A stretch of 64,000 nucleotides of DNA from Streptomyces luteolifulvus (GTDB taxonomy: Bacteria; Actinomycetota; Actinomycetes; Streptomycetales; Streptomycetaceae): NCBI RefSeq assembly GCF_008806595.1, contig NZ_VZRB01000030.1:1-64000 (forward strand), given 5' to 3'. Position numbers and translations under genes: made by a program. This document shows, piece after piece, positions 40,863-48,248 of this stretch (position 1 is its first letter; each line of letters opens with the position of its first letter). The notes beneath the pieces are model-generated. The model worked only from the letters and a program-made list of their open reading frames with translations, was not told where the DNA came from and did no database searches.

Positions 40863-41650
40863 TTTGCCGCCTCCGTGGTGCGACGCCCCGCACGGCGGGT
40901 CACGGCGTTGTCCGTGGCACCGGTGATCGCGGCGATGATCTCTTCGTGGGTGGTGTCCTTCACCGGGAAGGAGCCGTTGTTCTTGCCCAGGCGCAGGACG
41001 GCGACGGTGTCCGCGACCGCCTTGACGTCGGCCATGTTGTGGCTGATGAGGATGACGCCGAGGTTGCGCTCGCGCAGCCGCTCGACGAGGTCGAGGACCT
41101 GCGCGGTCTGCTCGACGCCGAGGGCGGCGGTGGGCTCGTCGAGGATGACGATCTTGGGGTCGCCGATCAGGGCACGCGCGATGGCGACGACCTGACGCTG
41201 GCCACCGGAGAGGCTGGCGATCGGGATGCGCACACTCGGGATGCGGATGGAGAGCGTGCTCAGCAGTTCACGCGCGTTCTTCTCCATCGAGACCTCGTCG
41301 ATGACGCCGCGGTGGAGCAGCTCACGGCCGAGGTAGAGGTTCCCGACGACGTCGAGGTTGTCGCACAGGGCGAGGTCCTGGTAGACCGTCGCGACGCCGA
41401 GTCCCTGGGCGTCGTGCGGCTTGTTGATGCTGACCGGCTTGCCGTCCCACTCGATGACTCCCTCATCGATGGGGTGCACACCGGCGATGGTCTTGACCAG
41501 AGTGGACTTTCCGGCACCGTTGTCGCCGACCAGTGCGACTACTTCTCCGGCGTGGACCTCCAGCTCGACGTCGGTGAGGGCCTGCACCGCACCGAATCGC
41601 TTGGAGACTCCGCGCAACGCCAGCACGGGCGTAGCGGACACGTGAACCAT
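40859..41650 (-). CDS. xylG: Sugar ABC transporter ATP-binding protein XylG, single domain
   Basis: A 263-residue ATPase: Walker A GDNGAGKST, Q-loop VYQDLALC, signature LSGGQRQVVAIARAL, Walker B VILDEPTAALG and H-loop ISHNMADV. It powers sugar import with XylF and XylH. Classical CUT2 ATPases such as RbsA or E. coli XylG are tandem fusions of two such domains (about 500 residues); this one has a single domain and must work as a homodimer, as is usual for actinobacterial relatives. The start at 41650 is 247 bases after the xylF stop, with a strong stem-loop in between. The end overlaps xylH by four bases. Confidence 0.92.
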   Translation of the reverse strand: MVHVSATPVLALRGVSKRFGAVQALTDVELEVHAGEVVALVGDNGAGKSTLVKTIAGVHPIDEGVIEWDGKPVSINKPHDAQGLGVATVYQDLALCDNLDVVGNLYLGRELLHRGVIDEVSMEKNARELLSTLSIRIPSVRIPIASLSGGQRQVVAIARALIGDPKIVILDEPTAALGVEQTAQVLDLVERLRERNLGVILISHNMADVKAVADTVAVLRLGKNNGSFPVKDTTHEEIIAAITGATDNAVTRRAGRRTTEAAK

Positions 41651-41784
41651 CTCCTTCGCCGCCTGACCGGCGGGGATGCCGCGCTTGTCGAAAGGCGCGG
41701 AGGGTTGTGCCGCGAAGGCACTGATTTACAAGATGAACATGCGCGCGGCCGTGCCATTTGGCAACGGCTGCGCCTCATGCTTCC

Positions 41785-41832
41785 GTCCGGCGCCCGCCCC
41801 GCAGCGGGGTTGAGGTGGGGCGGGCGCCGGAC
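41785..41832. terminator. Stem-loop inside the xyl operon, between xylF and xylG
   Basis: GTCCGGCGCCCGCCCC (41785-41800) and its exact complement (41817-41832) form a 16-bp perfect stem with a 16-base loop, 65 bases after the xylF stop. It would make transcription partly stop or protect the xylF message, giving more binding protein than membrane parts. Confidence 0.75.
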
Positions 41833-41897
41833 AGGCTCTGCTGCCGCGGGGCGTGTCCTACGAGTACCCGACTCCGCAGAACACGCCCGGGCGGCGA

Positions 41898-42989
41898 TTA
41901 CTCGAGGCCTGCGGCCTTGCACGCCTTGGCGTAGGCGGGGGTGCAGATCTCCTGGATCGTGTACAGCTTGTCCTTGACCACGGTGTCGTTGATGTTGTCC
42001 TTGGTCACGGAGACCGGGGTCAGCAGCTGCGAGGGCACCTTGTCGCCGGAGCCGCTGGTCAGCGTCTCGGTGGCGAGGGACTTGATGTCCTTGTCCTCGA
42101 GCAGGTTGACCGCGAGCTGGGCGGCCGCGTCGGCCTCCGGCTTGAAGGCCTTGTAGACGGTGCTGGACTGGGTACCGGCGACGATGCGCTGGATACCGGC
42201 GAGCTCCGCGTCCTGACCGGTCAGCGGGATGCCGCTGATGCCGGCGCCCTTGAGGGTGGTGGCGATACCACCGGCCATGCCGTCGTTGGCGGAGTAGACG
42301 CCCGCGATGTTCTTCGCGCCGAGCTGGGTGATGGCGGCGGACATCTTCTGGGCGGCGATGCTGTCCTTCCACAGGCCGGACTGCTCGTAGGCGATGTCCA
42401 CCTTGCCGTCCAGGGCCTTGTGGGCACCGGACTTGAACTGCGCCGCGTTCGGGTCGGCGTCGTCACCGTTGATCATGACGACCTTGGACTTCGGCGTGGC
42501 CTTCGAGCCCATGGCGGTGAGCAGGGCCTGGCCCTGGAGCTCGCCGACCTTGACGTTGTCGAAGGAGACGTAGGCGGAGACCGGACCCTGGGCGAGGCGG
42601 TCGTACGCGATGACCTTGACGCCCTTGTCGACCGCGGCCTGGATGGAGGACTTGATCGCGGCGGAGTCCTGGGCGCTGATCACGATGACCTTGACGCCCT
42701 TGGTGACCATGCTGCTGACCTGCTGGGCCTGCTTGGCCGCATCGGCGTTGGCGTTGGCGTAGTTGACGGTGCAGTCGGAGCAGAGCTCCTTGACCTTCGC
42801 CTCGAACAGCGGCCGGTCGAACTTCTCGTAGCGGGTGGTGACGCTGTCGGGCAGGAGCAGACCGATCGACTTGTTGCCGGAGTCGCTGCCGCTGTCCTCG
42901 TTGTCACCGGCCTTGCCACAAGCGGCCACCGAGACGGCGAGCGCCCCGGCGACTACGGCAACGGCGGCACGACGCATGTGCGTGTTCAC
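41898..42989 (-). CDS. xylF: Sugar-binding lipoprotein XylF
   Basis: A 363-residue periplasmic-binding-protein type 1 lipoprotein. The signal peptide ends with lipobox VSVAAC, followed by a Gly/Ser/Asp linker. The binding domain begins SIGLLLPDSVTTRYEKFDRP and contains ANADAAKQAQQVSSMVTKGV, VIAYDRLAQGPVSAYVSFDN and ANDGMAGGIATTLKGAG, the pattern of xylose- or ribose-binding proteins. It captures the sugar outside the cell and delivers it to XylGH. GTG 42989 follows GGGAGG by eight bases; an ATG four codons later is an alternative. It is the first gene of its operon and lies 120 bases after rok7B7. Xylose specificity comes from the S. coelicolor counterpart. Confidence 0.9.
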   Translation of the reverse strand: MNTHMRRAAVAVVAGALAVSVAACGKAGDNEDSGSDSGNKSIGLLLPDSVTTRYEKFDRPLFEAKVKELCSDCTVNYANANADAAKQAQQVSSMVTKGVKVIVISAQDSAAIKSSIQAAVDKGVKVIAYDRLAQGPVSAYVSFDNVKVGELQGQALLTAMGSKATPKSKVVMINGDDADPNAAQFKSGAHKALDGKVDIAYEQSGLWKDSIAAQKMSAAITQLGAKNIAGVYSANDGMAGGIATTLKGAGISGIPLTGQDAELAGIQRIVAGTQSSTVYKAFKPEADAAAQLAVNLLEDKDIKSLATETLTSGSGDKVPSQLLTPVSVTKDNINDTVVKDKLYTIQEICTPAYAKACKAAGLE

Positions 42990-43069
42990 TTCACAAACCT
43001 CCCTGACGAGGCCGCGTCGTTGCGGCCGAGGTGGCTGGAAGTCAACTCGGCCACGCGAGCGACGTCAAG

Positions 43070-43081
43070 AAGTAAATACTT
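43070..43081. promoter_or_regulatory. AT-rich inverted repeat upstream of xylF
   Basis: AAGTA-AA-TACTT is a perfect 5-bp inverted repeat with a two-base centre in an otherwise GC-rich gap between rok7B7 and xylF, next to TTGACG on the minus strand. It is a candidate site for Rok7B7 or another regulator of the xyl operon. Confidence 0.35.
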
Positions 43082-43109
43082 AACGAGATGGCAACGGCGT
43101 CTGCGTTCT

Positions 43110-44309
43110 CTAAGTGAAGGCAGGAGTTACTGCATGCAGCGTGCCGTCCAAAAGGGTCGAATCGCCCATCTCGCTCAGTGCGAGAGCAAGCGCTCCGAGT
43201 ACCTCCGCACGGCCCCCAAGTGCCCCTGGAAGAACGGACAGTTGACGTGCCGCACTAGGGATCGCGTAGCGGCCGACCGACTCCCTTATCGGCCCGAGCA
43301 CCAGCTCGCCGGCCTCGGCGAGATCACCGCCGAGGACCACCCGGCTCGGGTTCAACAGATTGCAGAGATTGGCAACTCCACTGCCGATATGGCGGCCGAC
43401 GTCGGCGATCACCCGACGGCAGCCCGGGTCTCCGTCCCTGGCCAGCCGTACGACACCTTCCATCGTCAGGTCGGTGCCGTGACTGGACTGGAGGAGCGGG
43501 AGCACATAGCGGGCGGCCGCGAAGGTCTCCAGGCAGCCCCGGTTTCCGCAACGGCAGACGGGACCGGATTCATCAAGTGTAATATGTCCGATTTCACCGG
43601 CGGTGCCGCCGGGACCCCGGTAGATCTTCCCGTTGATCACCAGACCGGCGCCGACACCGCTCGCGACCTTGATGTACGCGAGGTCCCGCACCCCCCGGCC
43701 ACTGCCCCAGACCATCTCTCCGAGGGCACCGAGGTTGGCGTCGTTGTCCACGTGCACCGGCACGCCGAGCCGCCCCCGCAGCTCCTCGGCGGGCCTGGTG
43801 CCGGTCCAGCCGGGCAGGATGGCGGTCGAGCCCAGGGTGCCGGACTCGACGTCGATCGGTCCGGGTACGCCGAGGCCCACGCCGGCGATCTTGGAACGGT
43901 CCACCCCCGTCGCCGCGATCAGCCGGCTGACCAGCTGTTCCGCCCGGTCGAAGCCCTGCGTCGAGGAGGCGTCCACATCGAGCGGCTCGGACTCCTCCGC
44001 CAGCACCTGGTGGGCGAGGTTCCCGACCGCGACGCGCAAATGCGTATGCCCGAAGTCGACGCCGATGACAATGCCGGCGTCCCCGCTCAGGGACACGCTG
44101 CGGGCCCTGCGTCCACCCGCCGAAGTCGGCGTCACCTCGACGGTTCCGCCGTCCTTGAGTTCGCGCACAATATTGGAGACGGTCGCAGCGGACAGACCCG
44201 TCGTCCTCGCGATCTCCGCCTGCGTGAGGGACCCGGCCAGCCGCACGGCACGTACGACCCGCTCCAGGTTGGCTCGGTGCAGCGACGACTGCGACCCCGG
44301 AGTCTCCAC
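43110..44309 (-). CDS. rok7B7: ROK-family transcriptional regulator Rok7B7
   Basis: A 399-residue ROK repressor. The N-terminal winged helix (about 15-75) contains LTQAEIARTTGLSAATVSNI. The sugar-kinase-like domain has the ATP-type motif IGVDFGHTHLRVAVG, GVGLGVPGPID and the zinc-binding CRCGNRGCLETFAA. The GTG at 44309 (METPGSQSSLHRAN) is chosen because CAGGAGG lies five bases upstream; an upstream TTG at 44360 lacks one. The gene lies between ngcEFG and xylFGH, the place of S. coelicolor rok7B7, which controls the xyl operon and affects antibiotic production and carbon control. Its ligand is probably a sugar or sugar phosphate. Confidence 0.9.
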   Translation of the reverse strand: METPGSQSSLHRANLERVVRAVRLAGSLTQAEIARTTGLSAATVSNIVRELKDGGTVEVTPTSAGGRRARSVSLSGDAGIVIGVDFGHTHLRVAVGNLAHQVLAEESEPLDVDASSTQGFDRAEQLVSRLIAATGVDRSKIAGVGLGVPGPIDVESGTLGSTAILPGWTGTRPAEELRGRLGVPVHVDNDANLGALGEMVWGSGRGVRDLAYIKVASGVGAGLVINGKIYRGPGGTAGEIGHITLDESGPVCRCGNRGCLETFAAARYVLPLLQSSHGTDLTMEGVVRLARDGDPGCRRVIADVGRHIGSGVANLCNLLNPSRVVLGGDLAEAGELVLGPIRESVGRYAIPSAARQLSVLPGALGGRAEVLGALALALSEMGDSTLLDGTLHAVTPAFT

Positions 44310-44497
44310 GACGACCTCCTGCGCGCGGGGCCGCTTCGGTGAGGCCCCGTCTATGTCCAACTAGTGAACTCTAAGCTGAGCCGTTCGGGTTGCCTCACGT
44401 CAAGAGGTTGAACTGGATCCGGAGTTTGCCCACACGGGTGCGCGCCGTCCCCCTAGGCTTGGGTACGGCGTGCACACGCGGGGTTGCGGAGCGCTGT

Positions 44498-45421
44498 CTA
44501 TTTGAGCGTGGCCGAGGTCAGACCCGCCTGCACCTGGCGCTGGAAGGACAGGTACACGACCAGCATCGGGATCATGGCGATCGTCACGCCTGCGAAGAGA
44601 ACCGGCAGGTCGGAGGCGTATCCCTGCTGTTGCTGGAGCTGGATGAGGCCCTGGGTGAGCACATAGCGCTCGGGGTCGTCGCCGCTCTGCGGCTGCATCA
44701 GGACCGTCGGCAGGATGAACTGGTTCCACTGGCCGAGTGTGTTGAAGATCCCGACGCTGAGCAGGCCCGGCTTCGCCATCGGAAGCATCACCTGGAAGAA
44801 GGTCCGGGTGTGCGAGGCCCCGTCCAGGATCGACGCCTCGTAGACGGCCGTGGGCAGGGTCCGGAAGAAGGCGTGCATGAAGAACACCGTGAACGGCATG
44901 GAGTAGGCGACATACACCAGGATCAGACCCTGGTAGGTGTTCAGCATGTCCAGCCGTTTGACCATGAAGAACAGCGGGACCAGGGCCAGGAACACCGGGA
45001 ACATCGCGCCCGCGACGAAGAAGTAGTAGAGCAGGCGGTTGCCCCAGAACCGGTAGCGGGCGAGGACGTACGCGGCCATCGAGCCGAACAGCATCGTCAG
45101 CGGCACGGAGAAGACCAGCACGATGACGGTGTTGAGGAAGTAGTCGCCGATGCCCTTGTCCCAGGCGCGCGAGAAGACGTCGAGGGACCAGGTCTCCGGC
45201 CAGCCGAAGGCCGAGCCGCCGATCTGGGCGTCGGTCTTGAAGGAGCTCAGCACGAGCCACAGCAGGGGCAGCACGATCAGCAGCGCCCACAGGGCGAGGA
45301 AGCCGTGCGAGAAGACGTTCAGCGTGACGCCTTCGGTGCGGCTGTCGCCGGGGCGCAGGGGGGTCTTGCCGGCGGACCGCTGGGCGGGGACGGCCGCGGT
45401 CTCCTTGAGGGGTGCGCTCAT
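44498..45421 (-). CDS. ngcG: ABC sugar transporter permease NgcG (CUT1)
   Basis: A 307-residue permease with six predicted helices after a roughly 30-residue soluble start. The CUT1 EAA loop is YEASILDGASHTRTFFQVML (Glu-Ala and Gly-Ala residues), which docks the shared ATPase. It belongs to the NgcEFG importer for N-acetylglucosamine and chitobiose. The operon has no ATPase of its own, as is usual for Streptomyces CUT1 systems that share MsiK. The start is 15 bases after the ngcF stop. Assignment rests on operon order, similarity of the substrate-binding protein and position next to rok7B7. Confidence 0.85.
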   Translation of the reverse strand: MSAPLKETAAVPAQRSAGKTPLRPGDSRTEGVTLNVFSHGFLALWALLIVLPLLWLVLSSFKTDAQIGGSAFGWPETWSLDVFSRAWDKGIGDYFLNTVIVLVFSVPLTMLFGSMAAYVLARYRFWGNRLLYYFFVAGAMFPVFLALVPLFFMVKRLDMLNTYQGLILVYVAYSMPFTVFFMHAFFRTLPTAVYEASILDGASHTRTFFQVMLPMAKPGLLSVGIFNTLGQWNQFILPTVLMQPQSGDDPERYVLTQGLIQLQQQQGYASDLPVLFAGVTIAMIPMLVVYLSFQRQVQAGLTSATLK

Positions 45422-45436
45422 CGTCGTATCTCCCGC

Positions 45437-46366
45437 TCAGAACTCGATACGGTCGCGGCGGGTGGCGCGCAGCATGACCACGGACACGATCAGGGTGAGG
45501 AGCAGCATGATCACGCCCATGGCGCAGGCGTAGCCGCTCTTGCCGTACAGGAGGAAGTTGCGCATCATCACGGTCGCCATGACCTCGCTGTGGTGGTCGG
45601 GGCCGCCGCCGTAGTCCCCGGAGGTCATGGTGGAGACCAGGATGAACATGTCCATCGCCGCGATGCCGAGGTAGACCCAGGCGGTCTGCACGGACTCCCA
45701 CAGCAGCGGCAGGGTGATGCGGAAGAAGGACTGGGCGCGGCCGGCGCCGTCGATCAGCGCGGCCTCGTAGATGTCCCGGGGGATGGACTGCATGGCGGCG
45801 GAGAACAGCACCAGGTAGAAGCCGACGCCGTGCCAGACGACCACCAGGATCAGCGCCCACAGCACCAGGCTCGGCTCGTTCAGCCACTCGACGGGGTTCT
45901 CGGCGTCGACCAGGCCCAGCTTGATCAGGACGCCGTTGAGCATGCCGCCGCTGTCGCTGCGGTAGACGGCCCCGAACAGCACCGCCATGATCGCCAGGGA
46001 GAGCACCTGCGGGAAGAAGTAGACGACCTTGTAGAACTTGGACCCGGCGACACCCGCAACCCCGCCGGCCCGGCCGCGTCCGCCGGCGTTCAGCATGAAG
46101 GCGAAGAACAGGGCCAGCAGAATGGTGATCACCGGGATGAACACGAGGAACAGGATGTTGTGCCAGATGGCACCCATGAAGATGTCGTCCTGGAACAGCG
46201 CCTTGTAGTTGTCGAGTCCGACGAACTTGAAGGTCTGGGACTGCCCCTTCCAGTCGGTCAGCGAATAGCCGAACGTCTGGACATACGGCCAGATCACGAA
46301 GATCAGATAGAGCGCCACGGGAACGAACAGAAATCCCGCGACGAACCGGTACTGCCCTTTGCGCAT
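45437..46366 (-). CDS. ngcF: ABC sugar transporter permease NgcF (CUT1)
   Basis: A 309-residue permease with six or seven hydrophobic segments. N-terminal helix FVAGFLFVPVALYLIFVIWP, periplasmic FKFVGLDNYKALF, and the ATPase-contacting EAA loop YEAALIDGAGRAQSFFRITL. It pairs with NgcG to form the channel of the N-acetylglucosamine/chitobiose importer. The start lies 73 bases after the ngcE stop, the stop 15 bases before ngcG. A small Gly/Ala-rich cytoplasmic insertion (GGRGRAGGVAGVAG) is seen after the second helix; I have no role for it. Confidence 0.86.
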   Translation of the reverse strand: MRKGQYRFVAGFLFVPVALYLIFVIWPYVQTFGYSLTDWKGQSQTFKFVGLDNYKALFQDDIFMGAIWHNILFLVFIPVITILLALFFAFMLNAGGRGRAGGVAGVAGSKFYKVVYFFPQVLSLAIMAVLFGAVYRSDSGGMLNGVLIKLGLVDAENPVEWLNEPSLVLWALILVVVWHGVGFYLVLFSAAMQSIPRDIYEAALIDGAGRAQSFFRITLPLLWESVQTAWVYLGIAAMDMFILVSTMTSGDYGGGPDHHSEVMATVMMRNFLLYGKSGYACAMGVIMLLLTLIVSVVMLRATRRDRIEF

Positions 46367-46439
46367 TGGCGTTCCTGCCCCTGGTGTCCCGTTCCGGGCC
46401 GGGGATTTCCCGGCCCGGAATGCGGTCGGCCGATCGAGA

Positions 46440-47882
46440 TCAGTCGCGGTGGTTCTTCTTCGAGGCCGGGTCCTTGGCCTGCTTGTCGACCGCGGCCTGG
46501 GCGCGCTTGAGCCACTCCTTGGGCTGAATGCGCTTGGCCATGAGCTCGTTGGACGCGTTCTCGATCGCCGTACCCATCTCGCTGTACCACTCGGTGTACA
46601 GGTAACGGAAGGTGTTGTCGCCGGCCGCCTTGGACGCGACGACCGTGGACTGGGTGCCGGGACGCAGCTGGACGTTCGTGTCGACGCCGTCCTTGACGAT
46701 GGTGAGCGAGTTCGCCTCCTTGGCGAACAGCGTCGACCACTCCCTGGAGAGCATCATCCGCATGAACTCCTTGGCCGCGGGCAGGTTCTTGGCCTTGGCC
46801 GGGATGATGAAGGGCTCGCCGGAGCCGGCCCGGATCGCCTCGTAGGGCAGCTTGCTGTCGGGCAGCAGCGGCATCGGCATGAACTTCATGTCGAAGTCGT
46901 CCGGGGTCTGCTTGAGCTGCTCGTTCTCCAGCCAGGAGCCACAGGTGATGAAGGCCGCCTTGTACTGGTTCCAGCGGGTCTGGGACTCGGTGTGGGTCAG
47001 GCCGTTCGTACCGGGCATCAGATAGCCCTTCTCGACGACCTCGTAGATCGCCTCGACGCCGGCCTGCGCCGCCTCGGAGCCGACGAACGCCTTGGGGTCG
47101 AGGTTGTCGATCGCCTTCATGGCGTCCAGGCCGCCCTTCTTGGCGATCAGGTCCATGATGGCGACGTTGATGTAGTACGGGTACTTGCCCTGGTGGGCGA
47201 GGCCGCCGATGCCCTGGGACTTGGCGTCCTTGCAGATGGCGAGGAAGTCGGCCCAGGTCTTGGGCTCCTCCCAGCCCTTCTCCTTGAAGAGCTTGCCGGA
47301 GTACCACAGGCCCCAGACCGTGTAGATGTAGTTGAGGGCGACGACCTTGTTCTCCTGCATGCCCGCGTCGAGCGTGCCGGGGATGAGGGTGTCGCGGACC
47401 TTCTTGCTCGGGTCGTCGATCGACGGGGCGTCCAGGACCGCGGCGAGGTCGAGCAGCTGGCCGTTCTTGTGGAGCACGTCGATCGGGATCTGCTGGGCGC
47501 CCGAATCGTCCACGATGTCCGGCGGGTTGCCCGCGTTGAAGCGGGGCTGGAGCTTGCCGGTGATCTCCTGGGTGCCGGTGTGGGTGGAGGTGACGCCCCA
47601 CTTCTTCTGGAAGCTGGTCTCCCACGCCTTGGCGTAGTCGTCGCCGTAGCCGCCCTTGAAGATGACCACGTCGAGTTTGCTGTTCTTCTGCACGCCGAAG
47701 GGGTTGGACTTGGAGGTCTTGCCCTGGGAGTCGTCGGTGGAGTCGTCGCCCCCGCCGCTGGCACACGCGGACAGGAAGCTCATCGTCGGTACGGAGATCA
47801 GCCCGAGGGCGGCCGACCGCTTGATCAGATCGCGGCGGCCCACCCCTGTGGAGCCGTTGTTCGCTGCGGAGTTGGATCCCAT
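46440..47882 (-). CDS. ngcE: N-acetylglucosamine/chitobiose-binding lipoprotein NgcE
   Basis: A 480-residue family-1 solute-binding protein. The N-terminus has a twin-arginine signature RRDLIKRSAALGL followed by a lipobox FLSAC, indicating Tat export and lipid anchoring. The mature domain has the CUT1 outline: VVIFKGGYGDDYAKAWE, NAGNPPDIVDDSGAQ, NYIYTVWGLWYSGKLF and GSGEPFIIPAKAKN. NgcE of Streptomyces binds N-acetylglucosamine and small chitin oligomers. The ATG at 47882 has GAGGA seven bases upstream; a TTG two codons earlier is too close to it. A DasR-type dre element lies about 110 bases upstream, as expected for aminosugar control. Confidence 0.88.
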   Translation of the reverse strand: MGSNSAANNGSTGVGRRDLIKRSAALGLISVPTMSFLSACASGGGDDSTDDSQGKTSKSNPFGVQKNSKLDVVIFKGGYGDDYAKAWETSFQKKWGVTSTHTGTQEITGKLQPRFNAGNPPDIVDDSGAQQIPIDVLHKNGQLLDLAAVLDAPSIDDPSKKVRDTLIPGTLDAGMQENKVVALNYIYTVWGLWYSGKLFKEKGWEEPKTWADFLAICKDAKSQGIGGLAHQGKYPYYINVAIMDLIAKKGGLDAMKAIDNLDPKAFVGSEAAQAGVEAIYEVVEKGYLMPGTNGLTHTESQTRWNQYKAAFITCGSWLENEQLKQTPDDFDMKFMPMPLLPDSKLPYEAIRAGSGEPFIIPAKAKNLPAAKEFMRMMLSREWSTLFAKEANSLTIVKDGVDTNVQLRPGTQSTVVASKAAGDNTFRYLYTEWYSEMGTAIENASNELMAKRIQPKEWLKRAQAAVDKQAKDPASKKNHRD

Positions 47883-47992
47883 GCTCAAGTCCTCGCCTTC
47901 TCCAGGACTCAGGCGGTGAACCGGATCCTTACCGGCACCGCGGTCGGGTCAAGCTGGGTCGTGCAGGAAGTGCGAATCGTGGTGAATCGCCG

Positions 47993-48008
47993 ACAGGTAT
48001 AGTCCACT
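47993..48008. promoter_or_regulatory. DasR-responsive element (dre) upstream of ngcE
   Basis: ACAGGTATAGTCCACT matches the dre consensus ACTGGTCTAGACCAGT at 12 of 16 positions, including the GGT-TAG-CCA core. It lies 111 bases upstream of the ngcE start. DasR is the GntR-family repressor of aminosugar uptake genes and is released by glucosamine 6-phosphate. The gap 47883-48248 otherwise contains only this site and the GH92 operator. Confidence 0.7.
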
Positions 48009-48197
48009 TCCGGCCGACTGGGCAAGATCGAATGCAAGGTTGGTCATGGGAGTTTCCGAGTTGAGACCTCTCGGACATATGAACGGGCTGTGCGCGCCTT
48101 GCCGGAAAAATCCGCGACATACGCCCCGAACACCTCATCCAACACCCTTGACATGCCTGAGTACTTGAGCCACAACTGATCCTTGCGCCAAGTGACT

Positions 48198-48209
48198 GAC
48201 AACGTTGTC
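48198..48209. promoter_or_regulatory. GACAACGTTGTC palindrome before the first GH92 gene
   Basis: A perfect 12-bp palindrome with a central CG, the form favoured by LacI-family repressors. It lies 39 bases before the ATG at 48249, in position to block initiation. The same sequence, with CG extensions, is found before the second GH92 gene at 55545-55558. Confidence 0.65.
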
Positions 48210-48248
48210 CAGTTCGAACGATCCACAGCGCAGGGAGGGTGCTCGCAG

